Source: Spirochaetota bacterium
Lineage (GTDB): Bacteria > Spirochaetota > Spirochaetia > Sphaerochaetales > Sphaerochaetaceae
Length of the DNA stretch: 12,325 nt
NCBI GenBank assembly: GCA_023401595.1
Contig: JAEXDQ010000003.1
Span: 1-12,325 of the forward strand
Direction of reading: 5' to 3'
The translations under genes were made by a program, and so were the position numbers. A model generated the notes under the pieces. It made no database searches. It saw only the letters and a list, made by a program, of their open reading frames with translations, and had not been told where the DNA came from. Of the stretch, positions 1 to 6,773 are shown piece by piece. Positions within the stretch are counted from its first letter, which is position 1; each line of letters starts with the position of its first letter.

Positions 1-128
1 GCGTCATCGGAAGCGCGGTTGCCGCGGGCGTGATGCTCGCCGTCGTGCCGTACATGGAGCCCCTGTGGCCCGTCGTGGTCAACGGCGTCGAGCAGTTCTT
101 CCGCCCCGCCGTGGCCATCTTCATGTAG
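1..128 (+). CDS. C-terminal end of an unidentified hydrophobic (probably membrane) protein
   Basis: This is the 3' end of a gene that begins before the window. The open frame uses codons starting at base 3 and ends at TAG 126-128, giving 41 residues. The piece is hydrophobic: it opens VIGSAVAAGVMLAVVPYMEP and closes FFRPAVAIFM, which suggests one membrane helix followed by a short amphipathic or membrane end. Third codon positions are almost all G or C, clearly more biased than in the genes that follow. That supports real coding, and either strong expression or a different history. I do not recognise the family from so short a piece. A transporter subunit is a guess only. Confidence 0.6.
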   Translation, partial: VIGSAVAAGVMLAVVPYMEPLWPVVVNGVEQFFRPAVAIFM

Positions 129-214
129 GGTGCGCCGTTTCGTTCTTCTTTCCCGCTATAAGGGATGGAGCCCTTGAGGGTGGGACGGGATGCGCGGCAT
201 GAGCTTTTGAGCGC

Positions 215-243
215 TTCTAAATATTGCTGTTGATCAATGTAAT
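215..243 (+). promoter_or_regulatory. weak candidate promoter for the hutP-like/pgs operon
   Basis: A possible -10 box TGTAAT (238-243, five of six consensus bases) lies 17 bases after a poor -35 box TTCTAA (215-220, three of six). The sequence turns AT-rich here after the GC-rich upstream gene, as expected for a promoter region. The rest of the leader (129-214) has only short hairpins, such as AAGGG/CCCTT at 160-175. None has a U-tract, so no terminator for the upstream gene can be called. Confidence 0.25.
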
Positions 244-284
244 GTAGTTTACGAGACTAGACGTATCAACGGAGGGGCTTTAGA

Positions 285-728
285 ATGAGTGAAGGAGTGG
301 TACAACAAATGGAACTGCAAATTGATCGAATTGGTAAGATGGCTATGTTCGCTGCAATGACTTCGAGAGAGGAAGAAGACACCTTGAAGGAGCTGTTTCC
401 GTCACAATACACCAAATTCAAGTTGGCTGTAACGTTTCTGGCGGGAACGAAGACCGAAGTCATGAAGAACGTATCGAAGGCGGTTGTGACCTGTGCTTTG
501 CAAAATGAAATCGTAAAGAGGTCCTCCTCATCGGTTCATGCGATCATACATGCTACATTGGAAGCGTTGGGTGGTATTGTGGACCATATCCCTTCTGATA
601 CAAGTTTGAAGCTGAAGGTCGCGGTGGTATCGGATAATGATTGGGTCGCTGTCGCCTTGTACGGAGATTCTGCGGTCCATCCATTGACGAACCACGAACG
701 TGCGGGACTTGGTCTGATGCATCTATGA
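285..728 (+). CDS. HutP-family RNA-binding regulator (putative antiterminator)
   Basis: The 147-residue product resembles Bacillus subtilis HutP (148 aa), which binds NAG-triplet RNA with L-histidine and Mg2+ and prevents transcription termination. The match, recalled by eye, covers HAIIHATLEAL (85-95, HutP HALYHATMEAL), DWVAVALYG (119-127, HutP DWIAVSLYG) and the end NHERAGLGLMHL. The HutP metal-binding histidines 73, 77 and 138 correspond to H85, H89 and H137. About 13 residues are missing between these blocks, and the loop after HATLEAL differs, so the ligand may not be histidine. ATG 285 follows GGAGG at 271-275. ATG 309 (MELQIDRIGK) is an alternative that fits the HutP N-terminus better and has AAGGAG at 292-297. 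The gene is lower in GC than its upstream neighbour. Its TGA overlaps the pgsB ATG, so it probably regulates poly-gamma-glutamate synthesis; that role is inferred from context. Confidence 0.85.
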   Translation: MSEGVVQQMELQIDRIGKMAMFAAMTSREEEDTLKELFPSQYTKFKLAVTFLAGTKTEVMKNVSKAVVTCALQNEIVKRSSSSVHAIIHATLEALGGIVDHIPSDTSLKLKVAVVSDNDWVAVALYGDSAVHPLTNHERAGLGLMHL

Positions 729-1903
729 TTCCTGTCGCCTTTCTGCTATTGATCGTATGGCTGGCCGTCCTCGGCCTGTGGTTGCTTGAATACCACAGGC
801 TGAGCGTCCTGCGCCAGTCCATACCGATCCGTATCGGGGTCACAGGGACTCGTGGGAAATCAAGCCTTGTCCGTATGCTTGCCGGTGCGTTCAGGGCGAA
901 TGGGATGGCCGTCTTCGCCAAGACCTCTGGTTCGAGGGCCTGCATGATACTGCCGGATGGTTCGGAGGTCGCCGTTCATCGGAACGGCCTGCCTTCGATA
1001 TTGGAGCAAAAGCGGATACTGTCGTTGGCGGCCAAGTCCGGGTGTACCGTATTGGTTTGTGAGATCATGAGCATCCGGCCCAAGTATCAGGAGATAGAGT
1101 CCCGGCGAATCCTTGGGTTGACCCATTGCGTGGTGACCAACTGCAGGATAGACCATCCGGAGCATGGGACGTCGAAGGATTCGGTCGCTAGGTGTTTCTC
1201 GACGTCCGTTCCTGTTCATGGAACGGTGTTCTGTCCGGAAAAAGAGCTTCGCCCGGTCCTGGTTCGGTCCGCTGAGGCGCTATCCTCGGAATTGGTTGCC
1301 GTCGATTCTTCCGATCTGGGGAAGGACTCCATGTCCGCGCTCGAGGCGGGACGGTTCGACCATGTGGAGCTGGGGGAGAATGTCGCGCTGGCCCGTGGAG
1401 TCTGCGAAGCATTTGGCTTGGACGACCGGCTTTCCTTTTCCGGCATGATGGCGGCGACCGGCGATGTCGGCGCGTTGCGCGCCTGGGATGTGGACGGCGT
1501 TGTATGCGTCAGCGCGTTCGCCGCGAACGATATAGAATCGACGCGGCTGTTGCTGGACAGGCTTCCCGCGGGAAGAAGGATCGGCCTGCTCAACCTCCGT
1601 GCTGATAGGCCTGAACGGACACGGCAGTATATCGACGCCGTTTTGAAGGGAGTGTTCAAGGATGTGGAAATGTTTTTCTGTGTCGGCGCACATGCCCGGT
1701 TGTTTCGGCGGAAAGTCGGTTCGGTCTGTCCTGTGATTCCCGTTCCCAACAAGCTTGAAGGTTCCGCCATCCTTGCGTATATCCGGCGACGGATTGGCTG
1801 CGACGGAGGGGCTTTCCAGCTTGTCGGCATGGGCAATATCGCGGGAAAGCCGAAAGAACTGATCGCCTGTTGGGAAAAACATGGAGTCCGCCATGAGTTT
1901 TAA
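725..1903 (+). CDS. pgsB: PgsB/CapB, poly-gamma-glutamate synthetase (Mur-ligase-like ATPase)
   Basis: PgsB is the ATP-dependent amide ligase that extends poly-gamma-glutamate through an acyl-phosphate intermediate, working with PgsC at the cytoplasmic membrane. The start is ATG 725, overlapping the upstream stop as ATGA, with no clear Shine-Dalgarno, so translation is probably coupled. The resulting 392 aa match the 393 aa of B. subtilis PgsB. Residues 3-21 form an N-terminal membrane helix. The P-loop is VTGTRGKSS (39-47). CEIMSIRPK (112-120) carries the acidic residue expected for Mg2+ in Mur ligases. VVTNCRIDH (136-144) is the family's TN-R-DH motif. GMGNIAGKP near the C-terminus is also typical. 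The frame is open upstream to 641, but that part lies inside the hutP-like gene and is not expected to be translated. All key motifs are intact. Confidence 0.95.
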   Translation: MIPVAFLLLIVWLAVLGLWLLEYHRLSVLRQSIPIRIGVTGTRGKSSLVRMLAGAFRANGMAVFAKTSGSRACMILPDGSEVAVHRNGLPSILEQKRILSLAAKSGCTVLVCEIMSIRPKYQEIESRRILGLTHCVVTNCRIDHPEHGTSKDSVARCFSTSVPVHGTVFCPEKELRPVLVRSAEALSSELVAVDSSDLGKDSMSALEAGRFDHVELGENVALARGVCEAFGLDDRLSFSGMMAATGDVGALRAWDVDGVVCVSAFAANDIESTRLLLDRLPAGRRIGLLNLRADRPERTRQYIDAVLKGVFKDVEMFFCVGAHARLFRRKVGSVCPVIPVPNKLEGSAILAYIRRRIGCDGGAFQLVGMGNIAGKPKELIACWEKHGVRHEF

Positions 1904-2342
1904 CACGATCATAGTCGGGCTTCTCGTCTCCTTGGGGATATTGGAGACGATAGGACTGTATCCCGGTGGAATCATTGTGCCGGCGTATCTGGTCCTATAT
2001 GTGGCGGACGAACCCTTGCGGCTTGTTTCAACAGTGGTCATAGCGGTATGCACCGTAGGATTGTTCCGTCTGGTATCGCGGTACGCATTGCTGTTCGGCC
2101 GCCGTAGGTTTGTTTTCATGATAGTGAGCGCGGCCTTCCTGACCGCCGCATTGAACTATGTGGTGCCCGACTTATCCATTTCGCAGATGGATATGCGGGT
2201 CATAGGGCTGCTCATTCCCGGTTTGATAGCGAACAACGCTGAAAAACAGGGAGTCGGCAAGACGATATGCGCCATGACTATCGCGGTCGTATTGACGTTC
2301 TTGATCCTGCAGTTGACGCAGCTGTTTGTTCAGGGAGTGTGA
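1893..2342 (+). CDS. pgsC: PgsC/CapC, poly-gamma-glutamate biosynthesis membrane protein
   Basis: PgsC is the integral membrane partner of PgsB and is needed for polymer synthesis and probably export. ATG 1893 is chosen because GGAG (1883-1886) sits 6 bases upstream and it gives 149 aa, the length I recall for B. subtilis PgsC; ATG 1881 would add four residues. The protein is almost wholly hydrophobic, with about five or six membrane helices (near 5-22, 43-61, 72-90, 101-117 and 124-146). Two family signatures are clear: YPGGIIVPAY (23-32) and GLLIPGLIAN (105-114). The gene overlaps the pgsB end by 11 bases, which suggests translational coupling and matched amounts of the two subunits. The next gene starts 3 bases after the stop. 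Confidence 0.93.
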   Translation: MSFNTIIVGLLVSLGILETIGLYPGGIIVPAYLVLYVADEPLRLVSTVVIAVCTVGLFRLVSRYALLFGRRRFVFMIVSAAFLTAALNYVVPDLSISQMDMRVIGLLIPGLIANNAEKQGVGKTICAMTIAVVLTFLILQLTQLFVQGV

Positions 2343-2345
2343 CGG

Positions 2346-3488
2346 ATGAGACGTATGCAGGCAGGCATGTCCACGTTGTTATTGGCGTTCGCCGCTGTAT
2401 GCGGCGTCGGGATTTTGTGTGTGGTGCAATGCTGTACTCCCAGAACGCCGATCGCATATCGGACGGACATGCAGGACGCGGCCCTGTTGATGCGGCAGTG
2501 TGAAGAGCGAGTGGCGGAATTACGGAGCGGCTTGGGAATACCGATAGACCGGCATGTGGATATCAACGCGACCGGCCTGATCGGCGTCGAGTATTCCGAT
2601 ATCACGACTTCTATGGGAAACCTAGAGGCGAAACGGTCTGTGACGAACCCGGAAATGGCCGCACTGATGGTCCGATTGTACCATGAGGCGGGAGTTGAAC
2701 CGGGCGATACCATAGCCATAGGCGCGTCAGGCTCGTTTCCCGGAGCTCTGTTTGCGTCCTTGGCGGCTGCGACGGCGATGGATCTGAACGTATTGCTGAT
2801 TCTTTCCTGTGGCGCGTCGAACTGGGGAGCCAATATCCCTGAGCTTACCATTTTGGACATGTATGCCGCCGCCAGGGATCTGGTACCCGTAGACCTGCTG
2901 GCGGCGTCCTTGGGAGGACGTTATGATACCGGACATGACATGATGGACGAGGGGCGGCTGTTCCTGTTGGAACGCTTGAACCGCAGCGTCGCGTCGGTGA
3001 TCCTCGAGCCGGACTTGGCGTCTTCCGTAGAAAAACGCCTTTCATTGTATAACCTGTACTGTGGGGCGGAAACGCAGATAGCGGCCTTTGTCAACATCGG
3101 CGGCGCCGACGCCAATATCGGGGAAGGGTTGGGCGTGCTGGATCTCGCTCCCGGCATCAATTATCTGACGGAGGACGACGCGAAGCCGGCGGCGGACGGA
3201 GGGGTTCTGTTCGCCATGGGTTCCCAAGGGATCCCTGTGATCCACATCCTTAATGTGAAGATGTTGCTCACCGCGTATCAGGTCGGCTGGGATCCCGTCC
3301 CGTTGCCGGCGGGAACCGATGGAAACATCTATTATGAAACGGTCGACAGGACGGGACGGCTGTTTCTGTTGATCGGCGCGTTGGCGGTATATCTCTCCGT
3401 CCTCTATGCGCTGTCGCTATGGTACAAGGTCTGGGAAAAGAAGCATGGTCGAGAGACTGCCGCGGAAACGGGCCGCGAAGATTTTTGA
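2346..3488 (+). CDS. pgsW: PgsW, poly-gamma-glutamate system protein (TIGR04332-type)
   Basis: This 380-aa protein matches my memory of the poly-gamma-glutamate system protein family found beside pgsB and pgsC in spirochaetes, fusobacteria and similar organisms. Its biochemical role is not established. It has one N-terminal membrane helix (about 8-28), a large soluble domain, and a C-terminal helix (about 339-361) followed by a charged tail. Conserved-looking stretches in the domain are GASGSFPG (126-133) and CGASNWGAN (155-163), both rich in small residues and serine as in an active-site loop, but I cannot assign a reaction. GGAG at 2333-2336 lies 9 bases before ATG 2346. ATG 2367 is a less likely alternative. 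PgsW may stand in for, or act with, the PgsA/CapA-type export protein, which is absent here. Confidence 0.85.
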   Translation: MRRMQAGMSTLLLAFAAVCGVGILCVVQCCTPRTPIAYRTDMQDAALLMRQCEERVAELRSGLGIPIDRHVDINATGLIGVEYSDITTSMGNLEAKRSVTNPEMAALMVRLYHEAGVEPGDTIAIGASGSFPGALFASLAAATAMDLNVLLILSCGASNWGANIPELTILDMYAAARDLVPVDLLAASLGGRYDTGHDMMDEGRLFLLERLNRSVASVILEPDLASSVEKRLSLYNLYCGAETQIAAFVNIGGADANIGEGLGVLDLAPGINYLTEDDAKPAADGGVLFAMGSQGIPVIHILNVKMLLTAYQVGWDPVPLPAGTDGNIYYETVDRTGRLFLLIGALAVYLSVLYALSLWYKVWEKKHGRETAAETGREDF

Positions 3489-3502
3489 ACCGAGGATACG
3501 GC

Positions 3503-3715
3503 ATGATGAAAGGATCGCCATTGTCAGAGGTGCGGAAGTATGCGGGCGTCGTTCGCCGCGGTGCCTGCGTTTCTTTGGGGCCGGCTTGGGTCTGGCGCTG
3601 GATACGCGGATATTTGAAATATCCGTCGGAAGGAAGGTACCGCAACGTTCTCGTACAGCGGCCGGAGGTTGCCGTCCGGGTATGGAGCATTAACGATATT
3701 TCCATATCCATTTAG
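3503..3715 (+). CDS. small basic hypothetical protein (70 aa), doubtful
   Basis: An open frame of 70 codons runs from ATG 3503 to TAG 3713-3715, with GAGG (3492-3495) 7 bases upstream. The peptide begins MMKGSPLSEVRKYAGVVRRG, is rich in Arg and Trp, and has no clear membrane helix or known motif. Codon choice (GTC, CGC, TTG, TCC) resembles the neighbours, which mildly favours translation. Against it, a second frame (3406-3693) is also open here and the ORF contains a perfect 19-bp palindrome. It lies 14 bases after pgsW and ends before the atp promoter, so it could be a last gene of the pgs operon, a decayed gene or chance. Confidence 0.3.
   Translation: MMKGSPLSEVRKYAGVVRRGACVSLGPAWVWRWIRGYLKYPSEGRYRNVLVQRPEVAVRVWSINDISISI
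3607..3625. repeat. perfect 19-bp inverted repeat (possible operator or weak stem-loop)
   Basis: The arms CGGATATTT (3607-3615) and AAATATCCG (3617-3625) are exact reverse complements around a single central G. As RNA this would form a stem of at most seven or eight pairs. There is no following U-tract, so it is not an intrinsic terminator. A further copy of CGGATATTT stands at 3736-3744, 25 bases before the -35 box of the atp promoter. It could be a repressor site for that promoter or lie inside the doubtful small ORF by chance. Confidence 0.4.
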
Positions 3716-3768
3716 AAAATAATGTAATGGAACAACGGATATTTTGGTGTGAATGTATGAAAGCAAGG

Positions 3769-3797
3769 TTGCACAGAACAATCATTGTGTATATAAT
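3769..3797 (+). promoter_or_regulatory. sigma70-type promoter of the V-ATPase operon
   Basis: The -35 box TTGCAC (3769-3774, five of six) and the -10 box TATAAT (3792-3797, six of six) are separated by exactly 17 bases. Transcription would start near 3804, leaving a leader of about 24 bases before atpE. The region upstream (3690-3768) is AT-rich and could act as an UP element. The spacer holds the dyad ACAAT-C-ATTGT (3778-3788), centred exactly on the spacer midpoint (3783), which may be an operator. This is the best promoter in the window and fits a strongly expressed operon. Confidence 0.85.
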
Positions 3798-3827
3798 TTC
3801 CCTCATCTTCAAAAGGTAGGAACTCAG

Positions 3828-4436
3828 ATGGAACTACAGATTCAGGATTTAGTCGCGTCGATCAAGCGTGATGGTATTGAAGAGGCTGAGAAGAAGGCCG
3901 CTGAAATCATTTCCGAGGCGAACAGAAAAGCCGCGGATATCGTCGCTTCCGCGAAGAAGGAAGCCGGCAAGCTGGTCGAAGAGGCTAAGAAGGATATCGA
4001 TGTCCGGGATCAAAGCGCCCGCGCCTCGTTGCAGCAGGCCGCCCGTGACGTGCAGCTTTCGTTGAAGAAAGCGTTGCAGGAACAGTTGGATCGCCTGCTT
4101 GAGCAAGAGATCGCCCAGGCGTTCGATTCAAAGGCGTTGGTCGACCTGATCGCGAAGGTCATTTCTTGCGGAGTCGCGGATCCTGCCGCTTCCGTCGTGG
4201 AACTGAACGAAAAGACCTGCAAGGCCTTGGCTTCGGATATCAAGGTGAAACTGGCCGACGCAATCAAGGCCGGTCTGGAAATTCGCCCTGTGCCGGGTGT
4301 CGCGGCGGGATTCAGGATCGCTGACAAGGATGGTTCCGGTTTCTACGATTTCAGCGCCGAGGAGACCGCGGCGTTGATGGCTCCGTTCCTGAGCCCTGCG
4401 ATTCAGCAAATCGTATTCACGTCAGCTAAACAATAA
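3828..4436 (+). CDS. atpE: V/A-type ATPase subunit E (peripheral stalk)
   Basis: Subunit E forms the peripheral stalk that holds the A3B3 head against rotation. The 202-aa product has a long Ala/Glu/Lys-rich helical N-terminal half (about 10-95; for example EEAEKKAAEIISEANRKAA), typical of the E coiled coil, and a globular C-terminal half. Its length matches the usual 190-210 aa. ATG 3828 (MELQIQDLVASI) is chosen because it follows a TAGGA-type Shine-Dalgarno and lies just downstream of the mapped promoter. The frame is open back to 3753, but that stretch runs through the promoter and cannot be in the transcript. It is the first gene of the operon, and the DUF2764 gene begins 12 bases after its stop. 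Its usual stalk partner, subunit G/H, is not encoded nearby. Confidence 0.9.
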   Translation: MELQIQDLVASIKRDGIEEAEKKAAEIISEANRKAADIVASAKKEAGKLVEEAKKDIDVRDQSARASLQQAARDVQLSLKKALQEQLDRLLEQEIAQAFDSKALVDLIAKVISCGVADPAASVVELNEKTCKALASDIKVKLADAIKAGLEIRPVPGVAAGFRIADKDGSGFYDFSAEETAALMAPFLSPAIQQIVFTSAKQ

Positions 4437-4448
4437 GAGGAGCCTACA

Positions 4449-4994
4449 GTGTCTTCCTACTATTATCTGGTAGCAACATTGCCGATGCTCCGCTATGAGG
4501 ACGACGCGCCCATGTCCCATGAGGCGTTCCTCGAGCTGTGCCATGGCAATATCGGAGACTCCGACTACCGGTTGGTTCAAGCGGCGTCCCTGGTCGCCGT
4601 CGAAGGGGAGCCCTGCAAGCATCCGTTCCTGCGCAAGTGGAACCAGTTCCGCGACATGGTCGCCAAGGAACTGAACGATCAACGTGCGAGGAAGCTGGAA
4701 CTTGGCGGAGACAGGTACAGGAACGACGGGGACAAGGAGTACAGGATATCCGAGACCGTTCGCGCCGCCTTGGCCGCGCCCGATCCGTTGCAAGGCGAGC
4801 TGCTGCTCATGCAATTGTATTGGAAGTATCTGGATGACCTGAGCGGTCTCCATACTTTTGATATCGAAGCGTTGCTGGCGTATGCCGTGAAGCTTCAGAT
4901 ACTCGAACGCAAGGGTAGGTTCTCCCTCCAGGATGGCAATTCCGAGTTCAAGAGACTTTTCTCCAACCTGCAGTCAAAAATCAAGAGCATATAA
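4449..4994 (+). CDS. DUF2764 protein, V-ATPase operon-associated
   Basis: The 181-aa product starts MSSYYYLVATLPML, a beginning I associate with the DUF2764 family encoded between atpE and atpA in treponemes and chlamydiae (TP0425 and CT309 from memory). It is mostly helical and soluble, with no membrane segment. Translation starts at GTG 4449, preceded by GAGGAG (4437-4442) at a 6-base gap. The family has no proven function. Its fixed position in the operon, and the absence of a recognisable subunit C (AC39/d), make it a candidate for a divergent C-like rotor connector or assembly factor. That is inference from context. A fold comparison with Thermus subunit C would help decide. Confidence 0.8.
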   Translation: MSSYYYLVATLPMLRYEDDAPMSHEAFLELCHGNIGDSDYRLVQAASLVAVEGEPCKHPFLRKWNQFRDMVAKELNDQRARKLELGGDRYRNDGDKEYRISETVRAALAAPDPLQGELLLMQLYWKYLDDLSGLHTFDIEALLAYAVKLQILERKGRFSLQDGNSEFKRLFSNLQSKIKSI

Positions 4995-5007
4995 GTGGAG
5001 TATGGAT

Positions 5008-6765
5008 ATGGCAAAGAATAAAGGACGTGTTACCGGTGTAAACGGAAACATGGTTACAGTGGAATTTGAAGGCGCCATTTCAAAGAACGAAGTAGGCTAC
5101 ATCCACGTCGGCGACACTCGTCTGAAGAGCGAGGTCATCAGGATCAATGGAAAAACCGCCAGTCTGCAGGTCTTTGAGATGACCAACGGTGTCGCGGTCG
5201 GCGATGAAGTCGAGTTCACGGATGAAATGCTCAGCGTAGAGCTGGGGCCCGGCCTGTTGACCCAGATCTACGACGGATTGCAGAACCCTCTGCCGGATCT
5301 GGCCTCGAAATGCGGCTTCTTCCTGCAGCGCGGCGTATACCTTGACCCGATTCCGAACAAGGATTGGGAGTTCACCCCTGTCGTAAAGGTCGGGGACGCC
5401 GTGCGTCCCTCAGATACCATCGGTACCGTTCCAGAGGGCTTGTTCACCCACCAGATCATGGTTCCGTTCTCCTTCGCCGACGTTCCATGGACGGTCGTCT
5501 CTATTAAGGAGAAGGGCGTCTACAACGTCCGTGACATCGTGGCGGTCGTGAAGGACCCCAAGGGAAACGAAAAGAAGCTCTCCATGGTTTTCTCCTGGCC
5601 GGTCAAGAAAGCCATTACCTGTTATGACGAGCGGCTCCGCCCGGATGAGACGATGGTCACCAAGGTCAGGATCATCGATACGTTCCTGCCTGTCGCCAAA
5701 GGCGGCACCTACTGCGTCCCCGGACCGTTTGGAGCGGGCAAGACCGTTCTGCAGCACCTGACCAGCCGTAACGCCGACGTCGACGTCGTGATCATCGCCG
5801 CCTGCGGAGAACGCGCCGGCGAGGTCGTCGAGGTACTGAAGGAATTCCCTGAGCTGATCGACCCCAAGACGGGACGTTCGCTGATGGAGCGCACGATCAT
5901 CATCTGCAATACGAGTTCGATGCCCGTCGCCGCTCGCGAAGCTTCCGTCTATACCGCCGTGACAATGGCCGAATACTACCGGCAGATGGGGCTGGACGTT
6001 CTGCTGCTGGCCGATTCTACCAGCCGGTGGGCTCAGGCGATGCGTGAAATGAGCGGTCGACTTGAGGAAATCCCTGGTGAAGAAGCGTTCCCCGCCTATC
6101 TTGAGAGCCGTATCGCCGAATTCTATGAACGCGCAGGCAAGGTTCGACTGTATGACGGCAAGATCGGATCCGTCACGATCGGTGGAACGGTAAGCCCCGC
6201 CGGCGGTAACTTTGAAGAACCTGTTACCCAGGCCACGCTGAAGGTCGTAGGCGCCTTCCACGGACTTTCCCGTGAACGTTCCGACGCCCGTAAGTATCCT
6301 GCCATCCATCCGATGGACAGCTGGTCGAAGTATACCGGCATCATAGATAGCGCGAAGGTCGAGTACGCCCGAGCCATCTTGTTCCGCAGCAATGAAATCA
6401 ATCAGATGATGAAGGTCGTTGGCGAAGAAGGTACGTCGGTGGAGGACTATATCGTCTATCAGAAGGGCGAGTTGCTGGACAGCGTGTATCTGCAGCAGAA
6501 CTCCTTCGATCCTGTCGATTCTTCGGTTCTGCCCGCCCGCCAGCGCCATACGTTCGATCTGCTGTTCCAGATTCTTGCGTCCAAGTATGACCTGGAGGAC
6601 AAGAAGGCCGTTCGTGTGTTCTTCAACGAAGTACGACAGAAGTTCCTTGACTGGAACAACGTCGAACAGAAGAGCGAACGCTTCAAGCAGCTTGAAGATG
6701 AAGTGACCGAACTCTATAAGAGCAAGGCCGTCGGTTTCGACAAGGCCGCTGAAAAGCTGCTCTAA
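5008..6765 (+). CDS. atpA: V/A-type ATPase catalytic subunit A
   Basis: This is the catalytic subunit of the A3B3 head, hydrolysing or making ATP at its interface with B. ATG 5008 gives 585 aa, normal for the family. It is preferred over ATG 5002 because GGAG (4997-5000) is 7 bases from 5008 and only 1 from 5002; an open upstream extension to 4933 lies inside the DUF2764 gene. Residues 1-75 form the N-terminal beta barrel, followed by the A-specific insert. The Walker A motif is GPFGAGKT (239-246). The region MGLDVLLLADSTSRWAQAMR contains the Walker B-like strand (332-336). GRLEEIPGEEAFPAYL follows, as in all A subunits. The C-terminal helical domain ends at residue 585. All catalytic motifs are intact. 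Confidence 0.97.
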   Translation: MAKNKGRVTGVNGNMVTVEFEGAISKNEVGYIHVGDTRLKSEVIRINGKTASLQVFEMTNGVAVGDEVEFTDEMLSVELGPGLLTQIYDGLQNPLPDLASKCGFFLQRGVYLDPIPNKDWEFTPVVKVGDAVRPSDTIGTVPEGLFTHQIMVPFSFADVPWTVVSIKEKGVYNVRDIVAVVKDPKGNEKKLSMVFSWPVKKAITCYDERLRPDETMVTKVRIIDTFLPVAKGGTYCVPGPFGAGKTVLQHLTSRNADVDVVIIAACGERAGEVVEVLKEFPELIDPKTGRSLMERTIIICNTSSMPVAAREASVYTAVTMAEYYRQMGLDVLLLADSTSRWAQAMREMSGRLEEIPGEEAFPAYLESRIAEFYERAGKVRLYDGKIGSVTIGGTVSPAGGNFEEPVTQATLKVVGAFHGLSRERSDARKYPAIHPMDSWSKYTGIIDSAKVEYARAILFRSNEINQMMKVVGEEGTSVEDYIVYQKGELLDSVYLQQNSFDPVDSSVLPARQRHTFDLLFQILASKYDLEDKKAVRVFFNEVRQKFLDWNNVEQKSERFKQLEDEVTELYKSKAVGFDKAAEKLL

Positions 6766-6773
6766 GGTGGTGG

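Noticed and set aside
641..724. N-terminal extension of pgsB by 28 codons
   Set aside because: It lies inside the hutP-like gene, would give a non-family N-terminus and breaks the length match to PgsB. ATG 725 gives the expected membrane helix at once.
236..3729. Shared 9-mer AATGTAATG before the pgs cluster (236-244) and before the atp promoter (3721-3729)
   Set aside because: A repeated 9-mer is expected many times by chance in 12 kb, and the flanks do not match.
3753..3827. N-terminal extension of atpE
   Set aside because: It passes through the -35 and -10 boxes of the operon promoter, so it is not in the main transcript.
4933..5007. N-terminal extension of atpA by 25 codons
   Set aside because: It overlaps the end of the DUF2764 gene and lacks a ribosome site. 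A subunits start close to the KGRV-type beta barrel, as from ATG 5008.
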